Source: an uncultured Desulfuromonadales bacterium
Lineage (GTDB): Bacteria; Desulfobacterota; Desulfuromonadia; Desulfuromonadales; Geopsychrobacteraceae
Direction of reading: 5' to 3'
Length of the DNA: 8,347 bases
Assembly (NCBI GenBank): GCA_945788205.1
Contig: CALZLE010000041.1
Span: 1-8,347 of the forward strand
The position numbers and the translations under genes were made by a program. Every line of letters begins with the position of its first letter. Position 1 is the stretch's first letter. A model generated the notes under the pieces. The model saw only the letters and a program-made list of their open reading frames with translations, did not search any database and was not told where the DNA came from. Shown here one piece after another: positions 1-5,963 of the stretch.

Positions 1-728
1 CGATGCAGGGTCAGAGCGGGGTTTTAGAGCTCACTTTAGAGGCTGTTTCTGCTCCCGCTGCTAAACTGGCCGGGCATGCTGCCCAGTCTGAACGCTTTGC
101 CTGCCTGAAAGTTTGCGACAGTGGCTGTGGTATCGATCAGGAGGCCAAGGAGAAAATTTTTGAACCCTTCTTTACCACGAAGAAAGAAGGGAAGGGCACT
201 GGGCTGGGACTCTCGGTCGTGCACGGGATTGTGCACGGGCATGGCGGAGCTCTCGGGGTTGAAAGCAGGGTCGGCCAAGGGAGTTGCTTCCAAGTGTTTT
301 TGCCAATTGTCAATGCAGAAAGTGTTGGTAGTGACGCTGCTCCGTTGTTGCAAGGAAACGGCGAGAATATTTTACTGGTGGATGATGAAGTTGAAATTGT
401 TGAAATGCTCAAAGAGGGGTTGGAGCGTTACGGTTTTAAGGTGACCGGTTGCGGTAGCAGTCGGGATGCGTTAGATTTTTTCCGCCAGCAACCGGAGCGG
501 TTTGACTTGTTGCTGACTGACAGGATTATGCCGGGGATGAACGGGCAGCAATTAGCTGATGAAGTCCGAACGCTGCGGGAAGGGCTGCCAGTTCTTTTTA
601 TGACCGGCTATGATGAGCAGCTTGCGGCGAGCGGTGGAGAAACCAGCACTGGAGACCGGTGCCTTTTTAAGCCTTTGACTGCCAGTGAGGTTGCCGAGGT
701 GGTCATCCTGCAATTGACAGGAAATTAA
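1..728 (+). CDS. Hybrid sensor histidine kinase, C-terminal part (HATPase + receiver), 5' end outside window
   Basis: This is the 3' part of a hybrid two-component sensor kinase; the frame is open from base 3 and the true start is upstream. The ATG at base 3 is very probably internal, because the alanine-methionine stretch that follows the ATPase N box usually sits here and the N box itself is missing. Numbering from that Met, the Bergerat ATPase shows the G1 box DSGCGI (39-44), the F box EPFFTTK (54-60) and the G2 box GTGLGL (65-70). A receiver domain follows (about 122-240) with acidic pair D127/D128, phospho-acceptor D173 in TDRIMPGMNG, T201 and K223, so it should be phosphorylatable. No output domain follows, so the phosphoryl group probably passes to a separate protein, or the receiver tunes the kinase. 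Sensory domains lie off the window and the signal is unknown. The gene ends 93 bases before the cytochrome gene on the same strand, which makes control of that gene possible but unproven. Confidence 0.93.
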   Translation, partial: MQGQSGVLELTLEAVSAPAAKLAGHAAQSERFACLKVCDSGCGIDQEAKEKIFEPFFTTKKEGKGTGLGLSVVHGIVHGHGGALGVESRVGQGSCFQVFLPIVNAESVGSDAAPLLQGNGENILLVDDEVEIVEMLKEGLERYGFKVTGCGSSRDALDFFRQQPERFDLLLTDRIMPGMNGQQLADEVRTLREGLPVLFMTGYDEQLAASGGETSTGDRCLFKPLTASEVAEVVILQLTGN

Positions 729-759
729 GTTTGCTGTAGGAATTGATGGCATTGAATTT

Positions 760-791
760 CAGACAAATCTGGTCTGTTGTGTGCCTATAGT
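760..791 (+). promoter_or_regulatory. Candidate promoter region of the cytochrome gene (-24/-12-like, plus TATAGT box)
   Basis: Bases 770-785 read TGGTCTGTTGTGTGCC. The GG (771-772) and GC (783-784) have the spacing of a sigma-54 -24/-12 promoter, but three other consensus positions differ. Transcription would start near 796 and leave a short leader before the ATG at 822. A TATAGT hexamer (786-791) resembles a sigma-70 -10 box but has no convincing -35 partner. An inverted repeat, CAGAC (760-764) with GTCTG (772-776), overlaps the -24 element and could be a protein site or chance. Read by eye only. Confidence 0.27.
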
Positions 792-821
792 TTTTAGCAC
801 TGCCACTGGGGAGATTAAAAA

Positions 822-2063
822 ATGTCAGCATGGAGATCTGCTTTATTATTTGTTGTCACGCTGTTTTTGGGCTTGGCCTGCGTGGCAACGGCAGGCCCTT
901 ACACCGATTCTGCTCATGGTAACAGTGCGACTGGGGTAAGCCGTACCGATATGGCAGCTCAGGGTTATGTCAAAGGCAATTGTGCTCATTGTCACGAGAT
1001 GCATGCAAGTATCAATGGGCAGGAGCCAGCCCCCGCAAGTGGCTCTCCTTCTCCGGCTGCACTCTTTGCCGATAATTTTAGCGGTGTGACCGTGGGGCCA
1101 TATATTCAGTCGGATAACTTCTGTTTCTACTGCCACACCAGTTTTGGTGCTGTGCAGGTTGAAGGGGCGATTACCAATGAGCCGTACAGCAACACCTTCG
1201 GGGGCTATAATATTGCTGAGGCGTCAGATATTCTTGGAACGTTCAATTTAAGCAATTCATATCACAATCTTTATGACGTGCAGCGTTTTGCGAAAAACAA
1301 GTTTTCTTTCTTTAAAGACTCGTCCAACCCCTGTGTTGCCTGTCACAATCCCCACTTGGCAAAAAGGAACAAAGAGCATCCTGCCGATCCGACATTTACA
1401 GCAATCTCCAGACCCACCGACCATGAAAATCTGTGGGGCGATGATGTCAACGAGCGGATGAGCAATTACATTTCTTATCGTTCCCCTTATTCTTTTGGCT
1501 CGACCTCTTTTTATGAGCCGGATGGGTCGACTTCGTCTGATGGTTCCCTGGTGCCAGATTACAATGCTTTTTGTCTGGATTGTCACCGGGAGCAGGTTCC
1601 AACGACTCAATCTGTGTCGAGAAACCCTGAGACCCCGGCCGGTTTTTTGACCGCTATTAATTGGAGCGGCGCTGGTGATATCCACGGTGCACGGGCAAGA
1701 TACTTTCAGGTGGATGGTAGTGATAGCCCTGTCTTCCGTACCAATCCAGACTTACCGCCGGGCTCAATTATTGCGCCCTATGACCAGATACCGGTCCAAG
1801 GCAACTATGTTCTTTCCTGTCTGGATTGTCACGAGCCACATGGGAGCTATTTTACTTCGTCTTACTTGCTGAGAAGAGTTGTGAATGGTGGCGTTGTTGG
1901 TGGCAGTGGACCGCCAAGCGGGCAGGTTATACATCAACAGGATTTTTGCCAGAAGTGTCACACCGATAATCACTGTGGTGGTCCAAATGGTTGTTTTACC
2001 TGTCACTATCATGGTTCCCGGGATAAGGGCTGTGCCGGGCCGTGGGATGGGGCAACCTTTTAA
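822..2063 (+). CDS. Exported seven-haem c-type cytochrome (doubled-CXXCH type)
   Basis: The product is 413 residues. It has a Sec signal peptide (hydrophobic stretch at about 7-20) with likely cleavage after VATA at 24. Cys20 is not in a good lipobox, so a soluble periplasmic or outer-surface protein is more likely than a lipoprotein. Seven CXXCH haem c sites start at residues 54, 101, 171, 251, 333, 376 and 391. Three of them (54, 171, 333) have a second His three residues after the motif (CHxxH), typical of doubled-CXXCH multihaem proteins, where such His residues often serve as haem ligands. Two extra Cys (385 and 404) flank the last haem. Spacers between haems 1-5 are long (47-82 residues) and rich in Ser, Gly, Pro and aromatics; the last three haems are tight. 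The start is supported by GGGGAG at 808-813, eight bases before the ATG. The role is presumably electron transfer in anaerobic respiration; substrate and partner are unknown and I cannot assign it to a named omc or ppc family. Confidence 0.93.
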   Translation: MSAWRSALLFVVTLFLGLACVATAGPYTDSAHGNSATGVSRTDMAAQGYVKGNCAHCHEMHASINGQEPAPASGSPSPAALFADNFSGVTVGPYIQSDNFCFYCHTSFGAVQVEGAITNEPYSNTFGGYNIAEASDILGTFNLSNSYHNLYDVQRFAKNKFSFFKDSSNPCVACHNPHLAKRNKEHPADPTFTAISRPTDHENLWGDDVNERMSNYISYRSPYSFGSTSFYEPDGSTSSDGSLVPDYNAFCLDCHREQVPTTQSVSRNPETPAGFLTAINWSGAGDIHGARARYFQVDGSDSPVFRTNPDLPPGSIIAPYDQIPVQGNYVLSCLDCHEPHGSYFTSSYLLRRVVNGGVVGGSGPPSGQVIHQQDFCQKCHTDNHCGGPNGCFTCHYHGSRDKGCAGPWDGATF

Positions 2064-2067
2064 TTCT

Positions 2068-4218
2068 TCAATAGGTATACTTTGCAAAGGGTGATTTCGC
2101 GGCTGCCGCCAAAGCTTCGGCGAGGGTGTTGATCCCGTTTGCTTTCAGCAGTGGCAGCATCTTCAGCAGTACTTCTGCTGTGACAATTGCATCTCCAAGG
2201 GCGGTGTGTCGACCGACAATTGTCACGTTGAGCCGTTCAGCTAATCCTTCCAGCGAATGACTATCCTGATTCGGATGAATGATTGAGGAGAGTAGCAGGG
2301 TGTCGAGCACCGGATTGTCAAATTTGACTCCGGTGCTCTTTTCTTTTAATTGCAGGAAACGCATGTCAAACGCTGCGTTGTGCGCAACCAGAACCGAGTT
2401 TTCGGCAAACTGATGAAAGTGCGGCAAAACTTTGTCGATGGTCGGTTGTCCCGGGAGCAGTTCCGGTTGAATGCCGTGGATTTCAACTGAAGTTTGCGGG
2501 ACTGGTCGCAGCGGATCGACCAATTGATCGATCGCCTCGTGATAGAGCATGCGGCCGTTGACGACCCGGATCGCTCCCAGCTGAATGATTTCATCCCCTT
2601 CAGAGGGATTGAGGCCGGTGGTTTCAGTATCAAAGACGACGTAAATCAGCCTGTCCAGCGGCATTTCCCCCAGCTCCCGTAAGTTTTCCTGTTTGAACAG
2701 ATCAAATTCGTAAGAAACCGGCCGATGCTCAAGCTCAACTGGCATGGCAATGTGTTGCTTCTCTTTATACAGTGGGAGCTCGAACAGTACGCCATTGCAG
2801 GCATCAGCTGTGTGCGCCAGTGGTTTAATCGCTCCCGACATTTTTTTGATTGTGTCGCTGAAGGTCAGCAGGTTGCCCTGTGCATCAGAGCTGAAGGGCG
2901 TTTGTTTCCAGTCGACGAGCAATTGTGGGTCAACGTAGGTTTCCGGCCAGGCAACGACCAGCTCTACTCGTTGGTTTTCGTTGAGGGTCAGAGTCATCAG
3001 CATTTCCTGAATGTCGGTATGCATTAACAACATGCTGACAAGTTGTGATATCGACTGGACAATCGTATAGCTGTCGAGTTGCAGCCAGATTGACGCTTCC
3101 GCCTGGGTCGTGACGCTGATGAAAAAGCGATCGGAGATATTTTTACTGATCACCTCAAGAAGGCTGTCGCCGAGGACATTTTCGGTTCTTTGCAGTGAGT
3201 ATAGGTGGCTGACATAGTTGGCGCGTGCCTGGGTAATGTTCTCCTGTAGTCGTTGCGAGGACTGGTCGATCGATTGACGATAGCTATGCAGCAATTCAGG
3301 ATCCATTTTAGGCTGGCTGAGGATGTTGGTGATTGACGAGCGAATCTCCTGCAGGGCGTTTTGCTGATCGTCAGTAAGCGATCTGATCAACATATCCCGA
3401 CGGGTGTCTGATTCTATCTGGCTGGTCATGTCTTCCAGCGTAAGGACGAAACCGGAAATGAGCTGTTTGCCATCCTGTTCCATGAAAAAGGGAGCCATGT
3501 TCACGCGCAGACAGATGCCACTGCGTAGCGTCATCATAAAATTGTTAACCAGTTGTTTTTGTCCCGCATTATGGTGGTTGTGCAGCAGCTCAAGTGCGTG
3601 CACGATCGGATCACGATCGAGGATGCTGAAGATTGAGCGCCCCAGGCCAAGAATTCCCTGCGTTGATTTTTCTTGCTGTTGATCGGTTTTAAATGGTTGC
3701 TGGGCCTGCTGGTTGTAGAGCAGAACTTGACCATCGGTATTGCACACGACAACCCCGTGCGGCAGCTCCGACATAAGCGCAGCCAGGCGAGTACGTTCTT
3801 CCGCCAGCTTGCTTTGGGCTTCGGAGATCTGTTCGTTAACGTCTCGACGGAGATCAGCAAAGGCTTCGGCTGATTGGTTCAGGATGTCGATCAAATAATG
3901 AACTTCCCTTGCGGCCTGCTTAATTTCGATGCGGTGTTCGGGGTTGACAGCAGAAATCAACTGGGTGCTTTCGCCGAGCTTAAGAATCGGAATGACGTAA
4001 TTGTGGAACAGGAAGCTGACCATCAGGCTGAGAATTCCGCAAAGAATCAGTGCACCGACAAAGGGGAAGGGGAGCAGCTTGTCCGAAATGGCGGAGATAT
4101 AAACTTGTTCTCCCGGAGTCAAACTGTTCCAGGCTCCGGCAAAACAGATGGCGATAATACTGAATACAGTGAACATAATGGCGCTGAGAAATATCCAGTA
4201 TTTAATGCTCGGTTTCAT
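2068..4218 (-). CDS. Membrane sensor fused to a DnaQ-like DEDDh 3'-5' exonuclease
   Basis: A 716-residue protein in which an intact exonuclease follows what looks like a histidine-kinase sensor. Domains in order: TM helix 1 (about 7-29), short periplasmic loop (30-51), TM helix 2 (52-72), HAMP-like linker (73-122, with P77 and a closing LIDILNQSAE), coiled coil (118-150), PAS domain (149-266), a kinase-like core (about 267-500) without its catalytic motifs, then the exonuclease (about 524-690). Exo I FDTET gives D530 and E532, Exo II HNAAFD gives D618, and Exo III gives H671 and D676, so all five DEDDh residues are present. Family knowledge predicts metal-dependent 3'-5' hydrolysis of DNA or RNA ends at the cytoplasmic membrane face; substrate and signal are unknown. 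The start chosen is ATG 4216-4218, with AAGGA ten bases upstream and TM1 following at once. An ATG at 4290 would add 24 polar residues and overlap the upstream gene. The TPR lipoprotein gene lies 35 bases upstream, probably in the same operon. Confidence 0.9.
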   Translation of the reverse strand: MKPSIKYWIFLSAIMFTVFSIIAICFAGAWNSLTPGEQVYISAISDKLLPFPFVGALILCGILSLMVSFLFHNYVIPILKLGESTQLISAVNPEHRIEIKQAAREVHYLIDILNQSAEAFADLRRDVNEQISEAQSKLAEERTRLAALMSELPHGVVVCNTDGQVLLYNQQAQQPFKTDQQQEKSTQGILGLGRSIFSILDRDPIVHALELLHNHHNAGQKQLVNNFMMTLRSGICLRVNMAPFFMEQDGKQLISGFVLTLEDMTSQIESDTRRDMLIRSLTDDQQNALQEIRSSITNILSQPKMDPELLHSYRQSIDQSSQRLQENITQARANYVSHLYSLQRTENVLGDSLLEVISKNISDRFFISVTTQAEASIWLQLDSYTIVQSISQLVSMLLMHTDIQEMLMTLTLNENQRVELVVAWPETYVDPQLLVDWKQTPFSSDAQGNLLTFSDTIKKMSGAIKPLAHTADACNGVLFELPLYKEKQHIAMPVELEHRPVSYEFDLFKQENLRELGEMPLDRLIYVVFDTETTGLNPSEGDEIIQLGAIRVVNGRMLYHEAIDQLVDPLRPVPQTSVEIHGIQPELLPGQPTIDKVLPHFHQFAENSVLVAHNAAFDMRFLQLKEKSTGVKFDNPVLDTLLLSSIIHPNQDSHSLEGLAERLNVTIVGRHTALGDAIVTAEVLLKMLPLLKANGINTLAEALAAAAKSPFAKYTY

Positions 4219-4253
4219 CCTATGTCGATCCTTTTTCCTGCTAAACCCGATGC

Positions 4254-4949
4254 TTATTGCGGCAGAGGTTGTTGTTTGAGTTCTTCCCAAAGCCGGGTAA
4301 TTCGACCGACCAGTCCGTGTCCACGGGCGTGGTTGATAGCAAAAAACAGCGCTTGAAAAGCATTGCTTTCGTTGCCGACCGCTACCCAGGCTTGAGCTGA
4401 ATGGTAGTGAGCCCAGCCTTTCATCTCTTGGTCATCATAGTCGCTGGTCACTTGCGTTGCCAGCTTTAGCGCGGCATCAAATTGCTTTTTTTTGATTGCC
4501 TGTAATGCACGCAGGTTAATATACGCAGGAGAATCCTCCGATAGTTTTGTTGACAGTTCGAGAGCCTTTTCCTGGTTATCGAATTCTAAAGCCTCAAGGG
4601 TAGCCCAGTGATAAACGAGTGCTTGTGTCAGCTCAGTAGATGGTTTTGCGTCAAGTCCCTTTTGGTAGGCGCTGCGGGCAGCACGGTATTGTTCAAGGCC
4701 CTCGCGCAGGTCACCCAGGAGAAGTAAGTCTTCACTTCTTGGTTCCATATTGATCGCTTTTTGTAACAGCTTTGCCCCTTCTTTGTAGCGATTATCATCG
4801 ACAGCACGGTACGCCTGTTGTCTATATTCTGAAGCACTGAGGTTGGTCCCATAAGTGTTGGCCAAATCGGCGCAAGCGGCCAGAAAGAGCAGTGGGGCTG
4901 CGATGAGAATAACCAGACTGATGCGCATGATTTTGAATGGGTTGGGCAA
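4254..4949 (-). CDS. TPR-repeat lipoprotein
   Basis: A predicted lipoprotein of about 231 residues. A basic N-terminus and hydrophobic stretch lead to a clear lipobox, LAAC, with the lipidated Cys at 26 in this numbering. The mature part is all-helical and TPR-like: one repeat pair at about 41-110 (NRYKEGAKLLQKAINMEP, then QYRAARSAYQKGLDAKP), with further weaker helical pairs to about 215. No catalytic motif is visible; such proteins usually act as scaffolds or assembly partners in the periplasm or at the outer membrane. The residue after Cys is Ala, not Asp, so inner-membrane retention is not indicated. The start is uncertain. I chose TTG at 4947-4949 because GTGGAG (4956-4961) lies six bases upstream; GTG at 4961 (235 residues) and ATG at 4928 (224 residues, no ribosome site) are alternatives that leave the lipobox intact. 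It precedes the exonuclease-sensor gene by 35 bases, suggesting co-transcription. Confidence 0.85.
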   Translation of the reverse strand: MPNPFKIMRISLVILIAAPLLFLAACADLANTYGTNLSASEYRQQAYRAVDDNRYKEGAKLLQKAINMEPRSEDLLLLGDLREGLEQYRAARSAYQKGLDAKPSTELTQALVYHWATLEALEFDNQEKALELSTKLSEDSPAYINLRALQAIKKKQFDAALKLATQVTSDYDDQEMKGWAHYHSAQAWVAVGNESNAFQALFFAINHARGHGLVGRITRLWEELKQQPLPQ

Positions 4950-4961
4950 CGAAAACTCCAC

Positions 4962-5031
4962 GGGCTAATTTCTACTCAAAAGGATCATTAACAGTTTGCC
5001 ATAATAACTGCCGGGAGGCAAAGGGAAGGAT
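4962..5031 (-). promoter_or_regulatory. Presumed promoter region of the TPR lipoprotein/exonuclease operon
   Basis: The purC terminator lies immediately upstream, so the TPR-exonuclease pair needs a promoter in this 70-base interval unless there is read-through. The minus strand carries TTATTAT and TTAATGAT A/T-rich hexamers that could be -10 boxes, but I find no -35 at proper spacing. A 5-bp inverted repeat, CAGTT and AACTG with nine bases between, surrounds the first of them. The region is placed by context and not by a convincing motif. Confidence 0.25.
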
Positions 5032-5072
5032 GAAAAAAGAATGGGCCGCTCGACTTCGTGTCGGCGGCCCAT
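5032..5072 (-). terminator. Intrinsic terminator after purC
   Basis: On the minus strand, nine bases past the purC stop, ATGGGCCGC pairs perfectly with GCGGCCCAT. An inner CGAC/GTCG extension across one bulged base gives about 13 pairs around a five-base loop (5041-5072). The T-rich tail TTCTTTTTTC follows directly (5031-5040). This is a classic rho-independent terminator for the ppiD-like/purC unit. On the plus strand no T run follows, so it acts in one direction only. Confidence 0.9.
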
Positions 5073-5081
5073 TGTCGCTTA

Positions 5082-5963
5082 TCAAGCAGTGAGACGTTGT
5101 AGCGCTTCGAGGTATTTTTCCCCGGTCTTGCGAACAATTTCTTCAGGCAGCTTCGGTGGTGGCGCCTGTTTTCCCCAGTCGAGGGTTTCCAGGTAGTCGC
5201 GCAAAAATTGTTTGTCAAAGCTAGGCTGGGCGCTGCCCGGATTGTACAGATTCTCTGGCCAGAAGCGGGAAGAGTCTGGCGTCAGGGCCTCATCAATCCA
5301 GATCAGTTGATCACCCATCATGCCGAATTCAAATTTCGTGTCGGCGATAATGATGCCTTTGGTCGCAGCCAGTTTGCGCGCGCGCTCATAAATGGCGATG
5401 CTGATATCGCTGACCTTCTGGGTGAGCTCCAAGCCGCAGATTTCTGATGCTTGCTCAAAAGTGATGTTTTCGTCGTGCTCGCCCAACTCTGCCTTGGTTG
5501 ATGGGGTAAAAAGAGTTTTCGGCAGCTTGTCGCTCTGCTTGAGCCCTTCCGGTAATGGGATGCCGCAGACCGAGCTGCTTTGCTGATATTCTTTCCAGCC
5601 GCTGCCGGAAATATAGCCGCGCACAATACACTCGATTGCCAGTGGATTGGCTTTTTTCGCCAACATGCTGCGCCCTTCGAGCTGCTCACGATACTGATGA
5701 GTGATCGCCGGGAAGTCATTGACCTCGGTCGCAATCAGATGGTTAGGAACCAGATCGCTCATCTGATCGAACCAGAATTTGGAAATTTCGGTTAGCACGT
5801 AACCTTTTTGCGGTATGCCTTCGTCCATAATGACGTCGAAAGCTGAGATGCGGTCACTGGCTACCAGCAGGAGATGCTCGCCAAGATCGTAGATATCTCG
5901 GACTTTACCGCGATTAACCAGCTTCAGTTCTGGACAGTTGGTCTGGGTGATGATTGGTGTCAT
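5082..5963 (-). CDS. purC: Phosphoribosylaminoimidazole-succinocarboxamide synthase (SAICAR synthase)
   Basis: PurC catalyses an ATP-dependent step of purine biosynthesis, joining CAIR and aspartate to form SAICAR, in the cytoplasm. The 293-residue product has the family signatures in order: GKVRDIY (19-25, nucleotide-binding loop), SDRISAFDV (36-44), VRGYISGSGWKEY (114-126), KAELGEHDENI (157-167), ADTKFEFG (207-214) and DEALTPDSSRFW (224-235). It is the longer form of about 290-300 residues, as in yeast and many deltaproteobacteria, rather than the roughly 237-residue E. coli form. The ATG directly abuts the TAA of the upstream ppiD-like gene with no spacer. Its ribosome site GGGAG (5974-5978) lies inside the end of that gene, ten bases before the ATG, so translation is probably coupled. 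A strong terminator follows nine bases after the stop. Complete, with no sign of damage. Confidence 0.98.
   Translation of the reverse strand: MTPIITQTNCPELKLVNRGKVRDIYDLGEHLLLVASDRISAFDVIMDEGIPQKGYVLTEISKFWFDQMSDLVPNHLIATEVNDFPAITHQYREQLEGRSMLAKKANPLAIECIVRGYISGSGWKEYQQSSSVCGIPLPEGLKQSDKLPKTLFTPSTKAELGEHDENITFEQASEICGLELTQKVSDISIAIYERARKLAATKGIIIADTKFEFGMMGDQLIWIDEALTPDSSRFWPENLYNPGSAQPSFDKQFLRDYLETLDWGKQAPPPKLPEEIVRKTGEKYLEALQRLTA

Noticed and set aside
855..900. Lipoprotein signal in the cytochrome (Cys20 in GLAC)
   Set aside because: Gly at -3 and Leu at -2 do not fit the lipobox; cleavage after VATA fits signal peptidase I better.
1257..1685. 142-codon minus-strand frame inside the cytochrome gene
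   Set aside because: Antisense to three conserved haem regions, with no motif or ribosome site.
2100..2130. GCCG...CGGC inverted repeat just inside the exonuclease gene as terminator for the cytochrome gene
   Set aside because: Only four pairs, and the plus strand continues GAGGG with no T run.
4219..4290. Longer N-terminus for the exonuclease-sensor from ATG 4290
   Set aside because: It would overlap the TPR gene by 37 bases and add a polar stretch before TM1; ATG 4218 has AAGGA at good spacing.
3874..4356. 160-codon plus-strand frame opposite the exonuclease-sensor gene
   Set aside because: It lies antisense to the TM/HAMP coding region, spans the end of the TPR gene, lacks a ribosome site and has no recognisable domain.
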